From contig NZ_CP071848.1 in NCBI RefSeq assembly GCF_023716565.1, forward strand, positions 992,001 to 1,056,000: a stretch of DNA of 64,000 nt. Direction: 5' to 3'. Each line of letters starts with the position of its first letter. Positions within the stretch are counted from its first letter, which is position 1. The notes under the pieces were generated by a model that worked only from the letters and a program-made list of their open reading frames with translations, was not told the origin of the DNA and ran no database searches. The stretch comes from Vibrio sp. SCSIO 43136. Lineage in GTDB: Bacteria; Pseudomonadota; Gammaproteobacteria; Enterobacterales; Vibrionaceae. The position numbers and the translations under genes were made by a program. Below, piece after piece: positions 41,875 through 51,752 of this stretch.

Positions 41875-42834
41875 ATGTCATTAACTAATCAATTATCGCT
41901 ATTCTTGGATGTGGTTCAGCAAGGTTCATTCAGTAAAGCTGCCGCACTCCATGACATGGATAACTCTTCCCTTTCAAAACAGATCAAAAAGCTTGAAGCC
42001 CACCTTGGTGTGCAATTGCTTAATCGTTCGACTCGGTCTATTTCATTGACGCCAGCCGGTGAAGAAATTGTTCCACAAGTGCAGCAGTTACAGAGCACAT
42101 TGACCCAAATTCACAATATCGCCGACTCTTATCACTCAGAGCCCAAAGGGCATTTGCGCATTACGTCTGCCACACTGTTTGGCCAGCAATATGTGCAACC
42201 AGTCATTGCGAAATTCATGCAGCGATACCCAGAAGTTAAGATCTCCCTATCGTTAGATGATAGGCGAAGTGATCTGATTTCAGACCACTTTGACTTAGCA
42301 TTTCGAATTGGCAAGTTAAGAGATTCGAATCTCGTGGCCAAGAAACTCGCAAATACCAATTTTGCGCTGGTGGCGTCTAAAGATTTCATTGCCAAACACG
42401 GCGAACCACAAACACCTGAGGCGTTAATAAAACTCCCTGCGGTGGTTTATTTCAATGGGGATACGACGCTTGACCAAATGAAGATTGGTTTGACTCCAGA
42501 AAGTGACACACTGACGACACTAAAAATGCGGGGAAACTATAAAGTCAGCGACGTACGTTCAATGATCAATGCGGTATGCTCAGGTCTTGGTTATTGCCAG
42601 TTGGACCTCTTCAATCTTGACCAATCAATTGAAAAGCTAGGGCTAGAGCCGTTACTGACCGATTATCACTTATCGACGCTAGATACCGGGATCTACGCCA
42701 TTTATCCGCACCGCAAACCAACTTTGTTGGTGAGAGAATTCATACAGACCTTCCAAGACCATATTGGCTCGCCACCTTACTGGGAAAGCCATATTCCCAA
42801 TTACCATACGATGTACCTCTCACGAAAGTCATAA
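41875..42834 (+). CDS. LysR-family transcriptional regulator
   Basis: A 319-residue LysR protein: N-terminal winged helix (LFLDVVQQGSFSKAAALHDM, then SSLSKQIKKLEAHLGVQLLNR) and a substrate-binding-protein-like effector domain. The start ATG 41875 has an AAGGAG site five bases before it; a GTG at 41860 is the longer alternative. The neighbouring genes are not divergent, so the target is not evident; LysR genes often control the adjacent gene, which here could be the upstream barrel protein or the downstream chemoreceptor. Confidence 0.9.
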   Translation: MSLTNQLSLFLDVVQQGSFSKAAALHDMDNSSLSKQIKKLEAHLGVQLLNRSTRSISLTPAGEEIVPQVQQLQSTLTQIHNIADSYHSEPKGHLRITSATLFGQQYVQPVIAKFMQRYPEVKISLSLDDRRSDLISDHFDLAFRIGKLRDSNLVAKKLANTNFALVASKDFIAKHGEPQTPEALIKLPAVVYFNGDTTLDQMKIGLTPESDTLTTLKMRGNYKVSDVRSMINAVCSGLGYCQLDLFNLDQSIEKLGLEPLLTDYHLSTLDTGIYAIYPHRKPTLLVREFIQTFQDHIGSPPYWESHIPNYHTMYLSRKS

Positions 42835-43062
42835 ACCGCATGTGAAACTGTTTTCATTTTGGCGCAGAACTTCCGTACTAGCGCTGTGACTCAATTCTTA
42901 GTTTTACACAATTGATCATTAAGTTATGTGACCTGTTCGCATTGGTGGATACGTTTACATTTTCATTATGGATGAAGATTGCTTAAATAGGGCTACACTT
43001 ATAGGTGCATTGTCTGTTTTTACAACAATTGCCAAAAAAAGAACAAGATGGAGACGGTGTGA

Positions 43063-45180
43063 ATGAAAACGTTCTCAGTTCAGTGGAAGATTACCTTGCT
43101 GGCCGCTATTTGCTTAGTGCTATCTGCTGTGCTCTTAGTGAGCTTTTCAGTATATAACGCTAAGCAAAACCAACGAGTTATCCGAGACCAAAGTACCCAG
43201 TCTGTGACTGAAAAGTCTCAGCACATGCTAGTGAGTGAAGCGGAGCTTATTGCCACCGAGATCCAAAATTACCTTTCTGATGCTCAGGTTCGTACCGAGA
43301 TGATGGCGAGTACGGCATTGTTGCTCAAAGATAGCGCTGAGTTCAATGATACAGATAGCGAAGTGCTGCGTATCTCGCTCGATGACCTCGTGCGTCGCTC
43401 TGTGGAGACGTTTGATACGATTCAAGCGGGCTACTTGCTGTTCAAACCAAATGCTCTAGATGAAAAGGACGCTGAATTCACAGGAGCTGACTATGCAGCG
43501 TCTAACGATATTGGTCGGTTTGCTACCAACTGGGCTAAGTCTGCTGATGGGGCGGAAGTATTTCAAAACATTCTTTACGAAGGGTTAATCAATGACCCAA
43601 CCAGTGCGGCAAAATATCAGTGTCCGATTACTTCTGGTATTGAGTGTATCGCTGAGCCTAAGTTTAGCGATTATGGTGACGTGAATGATTTGATCACCTC
43701 TGTCTCAGTTCCATTGAAGTGGGATGGAGAAGTGATTGGTTTGGTTGGTATCGACTTTAAACTTGATGTGCTCAAGGCGGTTGCGGCTAAGTCTGATCAG
43801 AACCTTTTTGATGGTATGGGACGTATAGCCATCGTATCGCAACAAGGGCAGTTGCTAGCGAGTGACTCTCAGGAACTCAAAATTGGCCAGCAATATCAAA
43901 GTAGTGTCTTAGACTCGGGTCAGATCCGTTCGATTTTGGGAACCTCTCAACCAAGTTCCGAATGGAGTAGTGATGGTAATTGGCTAATTGCGTCTGCACC
44001 GATTGCCATCGCAGATAAGCGTTGGGGGGTGATTCTTGAGTTGCCTAAATCGAGCGTGGTCGCAGATGCTGCCAAGCTAGATATGATGATCGATACCCAA
44101 ATTCAACAAGGGGTACGTTCCGAGATTATTCTGGGTATTGCCACTTCTTTATTTGGACTGATGCTAATTGCTTTTGCTGCGATACGTCTAGTCAAACCTA
44201 TTCGCGATGTTGTTGCGCGGCTTAATGATATTGCGTCTGGTGAAGGTGACTTAACACAGCGTCTTAAAGTGACCAGTCGAGATGAAATAGGCCAGCTTGC
44301 TGATAGCTTCAATCAGTTCTTGGCCAAGCTGCAAGGTACGATACAAGATATTGTTGCGAACTCCCATAGCGTGGTTGCATCGACTCAAGAGGCAAGAGAA
44401 ACCGCAAGTGTGACTCGCAGTAGTAGTGAATCTCAGTTCCAAGAAGTGGATATGGTGGCTACGGCAACCGAAGAGATGGCCCAGACCTCGGCTTTAGTGC
44501 TTGATAGTGTAAATTCCGCACTGACCAATGCCCAGCAAGCTGATGAAGCTGCCCGTCAAGGTCAGAAAGTGATGAATCAGTCCCTTGATAAAATGAAAGG
44601 ACTGGTAGAAAAAATGCAATCAGCAAAACCTGTGGTTGCGGAATTGGCGGATAACAATCAGGCCATTGTGTCTATGCTGACCATCATTGAAGAGATCTCA
44701 GAGCAAACTAACTTATTGGCGTTGAACGCTGCGATAGAAGCGGCGAGAGCGGGTGAACAAGGCCGTGGGTTTGCTGTGGTTGCTGATGAAGTCAGGCAGC
44801 TTGCCCAACGCACGCAAAGTTCAGTGAACGAGATTAAAACCGTGATCGACAAAGTTCGCAGCTGCACCAACAGCGTGGTGGAAGTGATGGAGTCGAGCGG
44901 TAATATGGTGGATGACGCTCAACTAGATGTCGAACATGCGTTTAATGGCTTAAAAGATGTTTTCGATGCTATTGAAGGTATTACGCAAATGAACGGCCAT
45001 ATTGTCGAAGCAGCGCAAGAGCAGCAATCAGCTTCGAATGAAGTAAGCCAGAGCATCAGTAATATTCGTGGTCTTAGTGCTACCATTCTCGACCAAGCGG
45101 AAGCGTCGCAAAATGCAGGTGAGACAATCAATCAACTTGCGGATGAACAGCAGCGATTGGTTGGGCAGTTTAAAGTCTAG
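43063..45180 (+). CDS. Methyl-accepting chemotaxis protein
   Basis: A 705-residue chemoreceptor: N-terminal span ([21 protein letters not shown]), a double-Cache periplasmic sensor (about residues 35-340), second span ([20 protein letters not shown], about 353-372), HAMP (about 375-430) and a signalling domain with hairpin tip [35 protein letters not shown] (read in parts, about 547-580). It would sense a small ligand outside and control CheA. The C terminus (GQFKV) has no CheR-binding pentapeptide. Ligand unknown. A strong terminator follows. Confidence 0.94.
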   Translation: MKTFSVQWKITLLAAICLVLSAVLLVSFSVYNAKQNQRVIRDQSTQSVTEKSQHMLVSEAELIATEIQNYLSDAQVRTEMMASTALLLKDSAEFNDTDSEVLRISLDDLVRRSVETFDTIQAGYLLFKPNALDEKDAEFTGADYAASNDIGRFATNWAKSADGAEVFQNILYEGLINDPTSAAKYQCPITSGIECIAEPKFSDYGDVNDLITSVSVPLKWDGEVIGLVGIDFKLDVLKAVAAKSDQNLFDGMGRIAIVSQQGQLLASDSQELKIGQQYQSSVLDSGQIRSILGTSQPSSEWSSDGNWLIASAPIAIADKRWGVILELPKSSVVADAAKLDMMIDTQIQQGVRSEIILGIATSLFGLMLIAFAAIRLVKPIRDVVARLNDIASGEGDLTQRLKVTSRDEIGQLADSFNQFLAKLQGTIQDIVANSHSVVASTQEARETASVTRSSSESQFQEVDMVATATEEMAQTSALVLDSVNSALTNAQQADEAARQGQKVMNQSLDKMKGLVEKMQSAKPVVAELADNNQAIVSMLTIIEEISEQTNLLALNAAIEAARAGEQGRGFAVVADEVRQLAQRTQSSVNEIKTVIDKVRSCTNSVVEVMESSGNMVDDAQLDVEHAFNGLKDVFDAIEGITQMNGHIVEAAQEQQSASNEVSQSISNIRGLSATILDQAEASQNAGETINQLADEQQRLVGQFKV

Positions 45181-45195
45181 GATCACGCCTCTAAT

Positions 45196-45230
45196 AAAAG
45201 CCCCTATGGCTAATGCGATAGGGGCTTTTT
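45196..45230 (+). terminator. Terminator of the chemoreceptor gene
   Basis: Stem AAAAGCCCCTAT/ATAGGGGCTTTT (45196-45207 with 45218-45229) ending in T; 16 bp after the stop. It may also serve the convergent proV. Confidence 0.88.
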
Positions 45231-45253
45231 AATGGCTAAAAGATTTTGTGTGG

Positions 45254-46516
45254 CTAGCCAGCTTTGGCTAGGTTGTCAGACTTTTTTTCGTCAGTACCAC
45301 TTTGCTCAAGAGCGTTTTCTTCTTGGTTACTCGGCTCACTAAAGATTTCTGCTACCACGCTTCTCTCTAGTTCACCTTTAAGGTTGCCGTCATCATCCAC
45401 CACTGGCAGAGAGTAATCACATGACATAGTGTCAGTCAGAACTTCTTCAATGGCACTTTCTGGGGAGACAGCAGGCACTTCTTCATAGAGCTCTTCACAG
45501 ATGTCTTCGCTCACCGCTTCATCGGCCGCAGCGTCCATGAGACCTTCTTGAGTCAATACCCCTTGATAACCTTCTTCAGTGACATGGTAACCATAGTCAT
45601 GTTTGGATTTCTTCATTTGAGCAAGTGCCTCTTCAATGGTACTTGCCGTAATACGTAGCTCTGGTGGTTGCATTACCGTTTCAACAGTCAGCGCTCGAGC
45701 TCGATTCACGTCTTTGACAAAGGCTTCTACGTAATCATCTGCAGGAGAGAGAAGGATCTCATCAGGAGTGCCTTCTTGTACTAGCTCTCCATCTTTCAGG
45801 ATGGCGATACGATCGCCTAATCTCAGTGCTTCATCGAGGTCGTGAGTGATAAAAATAATGGTTTTGTGCAGCTTTTGTTGCAACTCAATCAACTGATCTT
45901 GCATTTCACTGCGGATCAAAGGATCGAGTGCAGAGAATGCCTCGTCCATCAGCAATATCTCGGCGTCAGTTGCCAGCGCACGTGCCAGTCCAACACGTTG
46001 TTGTTGACCACCGGAAAGCTGCGCTGGGTATTGTTTTTCGTAGCCTTGTAAGCCAACGGTTTCAAGCCATTCCGTAGCTTTTTGATGCCTTGCTGGTTTT
46101 TCAATGCCTTGGATCTCTAATCCGTAAGCTACGTTATCAATGACGTTACGATGCGGTAGCAGACCAAAGCGTTGAAACACCATCGACATTTTATGGCGTC
46201 TGAAATTTTCAAGCTCGGAAGTATTGAGGCTCATAACATCAATGCCTTCAACCATGATCTTGCCCTCAGTCGGGTCGATAAGGCGGTTGAAGTGCCTGAT
46301 CAGGGTCGATTTACCTGAGCCAGAAAGCCCCATGATGACGAATATTTCGCCCTTGTGGATTTTTAGGTTGATGTCACGAAGGCCAACGGTGTGGCCAGTT
46401 TCTGCAAGGATGGCATCTTTGCCTTCTCCTGCATGGACCTTTGGTAACACGGAGTCAGGCTTAGGGCCAAAAACTTTGGACAAGCCACTAATCTCAACCA
46501 GTGGTAAATCAGTCAT
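45254..46516 (-). CDS. proV: Glycine betaine/proline ABC transporter ATP-binding protein
   Basis: A 420-residue ABC ATPase that powers uptake of glycine betaine and proline. Walker A is GLSGSGKST (63-71), signature LSGGQQQR, Walker B LLMDEAFSALD; the C-terminal CBS pair (about residues 270-390) is the osmosensory part in relatives. A Gly/Glu-rich tail extends past the CBS pair. It is the last gene of a proX-proW-proV run; its start overlaps the proW stop by 8 bp. Confidence 0.94.
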   Translation of the reverse strand: MTDLPLVEISGLSKVFGPKPDSVLPKVHAGEGKDAILAETGHTVGLRDINLKIHKGEIFVIMGLSGSGKSTLIRHFNRLIDPTEGKIMVEGIDVMSLNTSELENFRRHKMSMVFQRFGLLPHRNVIDNVAYGLEIQGIEKPARHQKATEWLETVGLQGYEKQYPAQLSGGQQQRVGLARALATDAEILLMDEAFSALDPLIRSEMQDQLIELQQKLHKTIIFITHDLDEALRLGDRIAILKDGELVQEGTPDEILLSPADDYVEAFVKDVNRARALTVETVMQPPELRITASTIEEALAQMKKSKHDYGYHVTEEGYQGVLTQEGLMDAAADEAVSEDICEELYEEVPAVSPESAIEEVLTDTMSCDYSLPVVDDDGNLKGELERSVVAEIFSEPSNQEENALEQSGTDEKKSDNLAKAG

Positions 46517-47408
46517 GTTTTAGGTCTCCTAGGTGAGCTTGAGTACGTTTTGCATAGGCCTGAGAGGCACGGTCAAACAAAATTGCCAGAGCGACAATGG
46601 CAAAGCCATTCAAGAGCCCTAAGGTAAAGTATTGGTTAGTGATCGACTTAAGTACAGGTTGGCCCAGACCTTTTACCCCAATCATTGAGGCGATTACGAC
46701 CATAGACAGCGCCATCATGATGGTTTGGTTGATCCCCGCCATTATGGTTGGCATCGCAAGGGGAAGCTGAACCCCTAAAAGTCGTTGCTTCTTAGTCGCA
46801 CCAAAGGCTGTTGCCGCTTCTAGCACCTCTTTATCTACTAAGCGAATACCGAGGTTGGTGAGGCGAATAACAGGAGGAATGGCATAGATGATAACCGCAA
46901 TTAGGCCCGGAATTTTACCGATGCCTAGCAGCATGACGACAGGTATCAAGTAAACAAATGCTGGCATAGTCTGCATCACGTCAAGCATCGGGGTCACGAT
47001 AGACTGAACTCGGTTAGAGCGTGCCATCGCAATGCCAATTGGAATGCCCATGACAATGGCGAGTAAGGTACAGACGGTGATGATACTCAAGGTGCGCATG
47101 GTATCTTCCCACATGCCAAAATAACCAATCAGTAGTAGTGATACAACGCAGCCTACGGTGAGCTTCCATGAACGGCTCGCAAGGTAAACCAAGCCGGAAC
47201 AAGCAGCAAGCGTAATGATCCAAGGGGTAGATATTAGAAGTTTTTCGAACCAGACGAGAAATGTGAGTAGGGGGTCAAACAGTGATTCGATGGTATCGCC
47301 ATATTCTCGAGAGAATTCGCGATATGCGCCATCCAGCGTTTTTTTAATTGTACGTAGGTCTGAGCGTCCCATTTCAGGGAACTCAGTTAACCAGCTTGAG
47401 TCAGCCAT
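46509..47408 (-). CDS. proW: Glycine betaine/proline ABC transporter permease
   Basis: A 299-residue inner membrane protein with the BPD permease EAA loop (EAATAFGATKKQRLLGVQLPLAMP, read in parts) and a cytoplasmic N-terminal extension (DSSWLTEFPEMG ...) as in ProW. It forms the channel for ProV and ProX. It is the middle gene of the operon, 138 bp after proX with a hairpin in the gap. Confidence 0.94.
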   Translation of the reverse strand: MADSSWLTEFPEMGRSDLRTIKKTLDGAYREFSREYGDTIESLFDPLLTFLVWFEKLLISTPWIITLAACSGLVYLASRSWKLTVGCVVSLLLIGYFGMWEDTMRTLSIITVCTLLAIVMGIPIGIAMARSNRVQSIVTPMLDVMQTMPAFVYLIPVVMLLGIGKIPGLIAVIIYAIPPVIRLTNLGIRLVDKEVLEAATAFGATKKQRLLGVQLPLAMPTIMAGINQTIMMALSMVVIASMIGVKGLGQPVLKSITNQYFTLGLLNGFAIVALAILFDRASQAYAKRTQAHLGDLKHD

Positions 47409-47500
47409 TGTAAATCCTTTACAGCTTAGATTTTAAAGCCCAGATAAGTGTTTGGGTATTCATCAAGTCCGTATCACTTATCTAGATCGGTATGAGCTAA

Positions 47501-47525
47501 ATCGGCTCTGAAGTTCAGAGCCGAT
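47501..47525. repeat. Hairpin between proX and proW
   Basis: Perfect 11-bp stem (47501-47511 with 47515-47525, ATCGGCTCTGA arm), 3-nt loop, without a long T run on the minus strand. Such hairpins can protect the proX part of the message and raise ProX over ProWV; that use is inferred. Confidence 0.6.
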
Positions 47526-47546
47526 AAATATCATGTGCTTTGTGGC

Positions 47547-48536
47547 TTAGAGTTCCGCTTTTACTTTTTTGGCCACTTCTGGTGTTACCCAGCTTTCCCA
47601 AACTTGACCATAAGTTTCTAGGAAATGATGCATTGTCTCTTCACCGTCCGCTTGATTGTCTTCCATCCAAGCGAGCAGTTTGTTTAGGTCAGAGTTAGTA
47701 AAGCTACGAGTACTCACATAGGCGTAGGCTTCAGGTGAACGAGAAGCAAATTCTTCAGTGGTGACAGTATGTACTGGTGAAGGCGGGTACATGGTCACTT
47801 TTGGCTCATCACATTCTTCTTGAGTGGTACAGTTCAAGAACTCCTGTTCGTTGACACCACTACCGAAGTCGACTTTGACCATTTCATATTTACCGAGTAC
47901 CGCTGTTGGTGCCCAGTAGTAACCGAACCAAGCTTGTTCACGTTCATATGCTTTGGCAATTGAACCCGATAGACCAGCACCCGAGCCTGGGTCAACGATG
48001 ACAAAACCTTTGTCTTCAAGTCCCATCGCTTCAAAAAGGTTGCCTGCCGAGATCTGGCAGTTCCAACCGGCAGGGCAACTATAGAAAGCGGACACGTCAG
48101 GGTCTTCTGGGTGTTCGAACATGTCTGCGTGTTTGATCACACCTTCAATCGTGGCAAGCTCAGGGTGTTTTTCGACAAGGTATTTAGGAACCCAAAAGCC
48201 TTCTTCACCCCCGTCGCTCAATACTTTGCCGGCATAACGTAGGCGGCCTTCTTTGACACCGACATCCAATGCCTCTTTTAAACTGTTACTCCATAGCTCA
48301 GGCGCAAGATCTGGTTGACCTTTTTCGATCATAGAGGTGCCCGTTGGCATGGTGTCGCCTGGTACGAGCTCAGCGTCACAACCAAAACCGTGTTCAAGAA
48401 TGAACTTGTCTACGTTGGCGATTAAGCTTGCAGAGTTCCAGTTCATTTCTGCGATGGTGACTTCACCACATTCACTTGCATTTGCAGAGGCGCTCATCAG
48501 TGTCGCTGCAAATAAAAGAGAAATTTTATGTTTCAT
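47547..48536 (-). CDS. proX: Glycine betaine/proline-binding periplasmic protein
   Basis: A 329-residue periplasmic binding protein of the ProX/OpuAC type. The start is at ATG 48536, preceded by AAGGAAG, giving signal peptide MKHKISLLFAATLMSASANA; the longer reading from 48602 adds a non-signal extension. The mature part begins ECGEVTIAEMNWNSAS and has PGDTMPTGTSM and aromatic residues fitting a quaternary-amine cage. It is first in the operon, X-W-V, the reverse of E. coli proVWX but common in Vibrio. It serves osmotic adaptation of a marine cell. Confidence 0.93.
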   Translation of the reverse strand: MKHKISLLFAATLMSASANASECGEVTIAEMNWNSASLIANVDKFILEHGFGCDAELVPGDTMPTGTSMIEKGQPDLAPELWSNSLKEALDVGVKEGRLRYAGKVLSDGGEEGFWVPKYLVEKHPELATIEGVIKHADMFEHPEDPDVSAFYSCPAGWNCQISAGNLFEAMGLEDKGFVIVDPGSGAGLSGSIAKAYEREQAWFGYYWAPTAVLGKYEMVKVDFGSGVNEQEFLNCTTQEECDEPKVTMYPPSPVHTVTTEEFASRSPEAYAYVSTRSFTNSDLNKLLAWMEDNQADGEETMHHFLETYGQVWESWVTPEVAKKVKAEL

Positions 48537-48838
48537 GGAGACTTCCTTTGTCTGCTTTTGATTCTCAATATTTAGAGTACGAAGAAAAAAAGCATTATTC
48601 AAACCAAATAAACGTTTGATTTTTCGTCAATGCAATTCAAAAGCGAGTTGTTTGCTCAATTTTTAGCAGGGCTATGGCGTTTAAATTGGTTAGTACACTA
48701 AATAAGTTGAGTGGTGGTTGTTGAAAACTACTTAGATGTCGAAATAAATGTAGAAAGATTTTATTGTTGTTTTGAGCTTGAGAGTTAAATAAACCACTGC
48801 TAAACCTTTCATATAAACTAAGTTTTTAGTGAGGAAGA

Positions 48839-49789
48839 ATGAAGCATTGCTTAGTAGGGTTACTCGCCGCTTTGCTGGTATTCCCTGCGGTCGCCAAGTA
48901 CGCCATCGTGTTGCCTATCAACCCAGTTGATGAGGTAGAGTTGGATCGTGCGCGACTTGGCTGGATGCTTTTTAATGACCCAAAATTGTCTTCCGATGGC
49001 ACTATTAGTTGTAATTCTTGTCATTTGTTGAGCACCAGTGGTGCAGATCCTCGTCCAGTATCTTTCGGTGTTGAAGGCAGGGCAGGGACACGAAATAGCC
49101 CGACAGTGTTCAATGTGAAATCAAATTATCGATTTTTCTGGGACGGGCGCGCTAAGACGCTATCTGAGCAAATCGAAGGCCCAATCCATCATCCCGATGA
49201 AATGAATTCGAGCTGGGATGAAATTGTGAAGTACGTCACATCTCACCCTGTGTACCCCCAATTGTTCAATGAGTTAGGTATCAGCGATATCCAAAATGAA
49301 GACGTCAAGCAGACCCTAAATTACTTTGTTGGCACGCTTGCAACTCCCAATGCACCTTTTGACCTGTATTTGAATGGAGATGATACGGCGATCAGTGACT
49401 CGGCCAAAAGAGGATGGCAGGCTTTTCAAAGTTTGGGTTGTGTCTATTGCCACCAAGGTGAAAACATTGGTGGGCAGCTAATGCAGCGCATTGGTTATTA
49501 CGGAGATTATGAAGCTAACAATGTGGATACTGGGCGCCATAATGTGACCCAGCGAGAGTCCGACCGATTGGTATTTCGAGTGCCTAGTCTAAGAAACGTA
49601 GCATTAACTGCCCCATATTTTCATGATGGTGGCGTTGCCACTCTAGATGAAGCTATAACTATCATGGCGCAGTTGCAGTTAGGTATCGAGATTCAGCCAG
49701 AGATGCGCAAAGACTTGATTGCGTTTCTTGATAGCTTAACCGCACCACCCCCACCAGTTTTGGAGGCGATAACTAATGATTCGCCGTAA
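48839..49789 (+). CDS. Di-heme cytochrome c peroxidase family protein
   Basis: A 316-residue periplasmic protein with signal peptide MKHCLVGLLAALLVFPAVA and two heme c sites: C58-N-S-C61-H62 and C201-V-Y-C204-H205. The pattern (RNSPTVFNV, FFWDGRAKTL, VPSLRNVALTAPYFHDG) is that of the CcpA/MauG superfamily, which reduces hydrogen peroxide or oxidises protein residues. Its stop overlaps the start of the hybrid histidine kinase gene by 14 bp, so translation is probably coupled. A GAGGAAG site sits close to the ATG. Confidence 0.88.
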   Translation: MKHCLVGLLAALLVFPAVAKYAIVLPINPVDEVELDRARLGWMLFNDPKLSSDGTISCNSCHLLSTSGADPRPVSFGVEGRAGTRNSPTVFNVKSNYRFFWDGRAKTLSEQIEGPIHHPDEMNSSWDEIVKYVTSHPVYPQLFNELGISDIQNEDVKQTLNYFVGTLATPNAPFDLYLNGDDTAISDSAKRGWQAFQSLGCVYCHQGENIGGQLMQRIGYYGDYEANNVDTGRHNVTQRESDRLVFRVPSLRNVALTAPYFHDGGVATLDEAITIMAQLQLGIEIQPEMRKDLIAFLDSLTAPPPPVLEAITNDSP

Positions 49790-51746
49790 TTGGAAAGTGC
49801 TAGTGGCAGTGGTTTTGATTTGTATCCAATTAGGGTACTTAGCTTACTTGCATCATCAATACGATCATGTGCGTGGTGTTGCCGCTCAATACAGTGCTTT
49901 GGGGCACGATGTGTTGAACCTAAGAGATAAAGTGTTGGCGTTTCACCGAGGGCTAGACACACCAGCCTATGTTTTGAGTACAGAGTTGGTTGAGTTAGAA
50001 AAGCAAGTCGAACGTTTACATGAGCTCATTGGTTGGCGACCACAGCATACCTGGTTAGGTTTGCCAACTATGGAGGTGGAAGCTTTTACCCAGGTATTTG
50101 ATCAAGATGTCAGTAATGTACTGGTCATTTTGGAAGATATGATCCGTTACCACACGGCGATGGATTACTCGCAGACGGCAATTAGCCGAATCACTTTGCT
50201 TGAAATTGGTCAAGAGAATAACCAACACCGTACGGATATTAATTCTCTAGTAGATATCATGACTCAAAAACTCTCTAGTCGACTTCAATCGGACAACAAG
50301 GTTTTGAGTGGATTCTTACTAGAGTACAACAACCTCAATTACGATTTAAAAGTGCTCACTCAGCAGATGCTGGGTGATAAAACACATTTTGTCGAAGACA
50401 ATGAACATCAGTGGAATCATACCCTAGAAGAAATTAACTTTTTCAGTGATATGGTCACCATTGCCGTGTTAGTAGAGCTTTGTGCGTTGTTGCTTATTGT
50501 TATGTATATCAAGTTGAAAGACACACGGGTGACGAATCAGGCCCTGTCGGAATTGGTGGCGAAAACTGAGCAGGCGAATCAAGCGAAATCGATGTTTTTG
50601 GCGACCATGAGCCACGAATTGAGAACACCAATGAATGGTGTGTTGGGTGTGGCTCAGTTATTAGAGGCCGAGGTAAAAGAAGAATCTCACAAACATAAAG
50701 TGGGCATCATCCTAGAGTCCGGTAACCACCTGATTGAGATACTGAATGACATCCTCGATTTTTCTAAGGTGGAACAAGGAAAATTAAGCCTAGAAGATAA
50801 ACTATTTACGATTACTGACCTGACCGACCCTATCATGTCCACCTACATGACTATCGCCATGGAAAAAGAGTTGGCGCTGACGTTTGATAATCGAATTGAC
50901 CCCAATTTATATATGAGTGCGGATGTTTCGAGAATTCGCCAAATTATTTTTAACTTGGTTGGCAATGCAATCAAGTTTACCCACCAGGGATTTGTAGAGC
51001 TCAGTGTTGAGCTGGATACTGCTCAAATTACCCCCCGCCTTATTATCCAAGTTAAGGACAGTGGTGTTGGGGTGCCTGAAGACCGTAAGCGAGCGATTTT
51101 TCATCCTTTCGAGCAAGCAGATCTTTCTACGACGAGAAATTTTGGTGGCACTGGGCTGGGGCTGGCAATAGTGAGGAAGCTTAGTCAGGCAATGAATGGC
51201 GATGTCAGCTTAAAAAGTGTTGAAGGTGTGGGGAGCGAATTTACCTGTGTTGTAGACGTTAAAGTACTTTCAGAACAAGAAGCTAAAGAAGCCAATGCCA
51301 GCCGTTGCGATGAGGTCGGGGTTGGATCGCTTAGTGTCCTTATCGTTGAAGATAACCGAGTAAATGCCTACGTTGCGGTGAAGTTCTGTGAGAACTTAGG
51401 CCATGTTGCCAGTGTTAGTGAATCGGGTATGGACGCTTTAGAAAAGCTTAAGAACAATACTTTTGATTTGATCTTAATGGACAATCATATGCCGGGAATG
51501 AACGGCATCGAAACGACTCGCGTTATCAGGCAAACTCTCAAAATAAATACCTTGATATTTGCCTGTACCGCAGATGCATTTCAGCAGCCTCATGATGACT
51601 TTATGCGAGCAGGGGCAAACTATATTTTGACCAAACCGCTTAAGCAGGAAAAATTCCAAGAGGCGATTTCATTGTTTAGTGACGATCTACGTGCATCCAA
51701 TCAATCAGCATCAGTCGAGATGGCTAAAACTGGTAGCGATAGTTAG
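49776..51746 (+). CDS. Hybrid sensor histidine kinase
   Basis: A 656-residue inner membrane kinase: span 1 near residues 8-24, a mainly helical periplasmic sensor (about 25-225), span 2 (about 228-248), HisKA with phospho-acceptor His280 (MSHELRTPMNG), HATPase_c with N-, G1- and G2-boxes (IFNLVGNAIKFTH; DSGVGVPED; GGTGLGLAIV) and a C-terminal receiver with Asp569 (DLILMDNHMPG). There is no Hpt domain, so the final target is elsewhere. Its start overlaps the peroxidase gene by 14 bp. The sensor is not a named domain and may touch the peroxidase in the periplasm. Confidence 0.9.
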   Translation: MIRRNWKVLVAVVLICIQLGYLAYLHHQYDHVRGVAAQYSALGHDVLNLRDKVLAFHRGLDTPAYVLSTELVELEKQVERLHELIGWRPQHTWLGLPTMEVEAFTQVFDQDVSNVLVILEDMIRYHTAMDYSQTAISRITLLEIGQENNQHRTDINSLVDIMTQKLSSRLQSDNKVLSGFLLEYNNLNYDLKVLTQQMLGDKTHFVEDNEHQWNHTLEEINFFSDMVTIAVLVELCALLLIVMYIKLKDTRVTNQALSELVAKTEQANQAKSMFLATMSHELRTPMNGVLGVAQLLEAEVKEESHKHKVGIILESGNHLIEILNDILDFSKVEQGKLSLEDKLFTITDLTDPIMSTYMTIAMEKELALTFDNRIDPNLYMSADVSRIRQIIFNLVGNAIKFTHQGFVELSVELDTAQITPRLIIQVKDSGVGVPEDRKRAIFHPFEQADLSTTRNFGGTGLGLAIVRKLSQAMNGDVSLKSVEGVGSEFTCVVDVKVLSEQEAKEANASRCDEVGVGSLSVLIVEDNRVNAYVAVKFCENLGHVASVSESGMDALEKLKNNTFDLILMDNHMPGMNGIETTRVIRQTLKINTLIFACTADAFQQPHDDFMRAGANYILTKPLKQEKFQEAISLFSDDLRASNQSASVEMAKTGSDS

Positions 51747-51752
51747 TACGCC

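Noticed and set aside
42900..42960. Possible CRP site upstream of the chemoreceptor (TGTGACCTGTTCGCAT)
   Set aside because: The right half-site matches too poorly.
48603..48838. Promoter or FNR-type site upstream of the peroxidase gene
   Set aside because: No match good enough to name.
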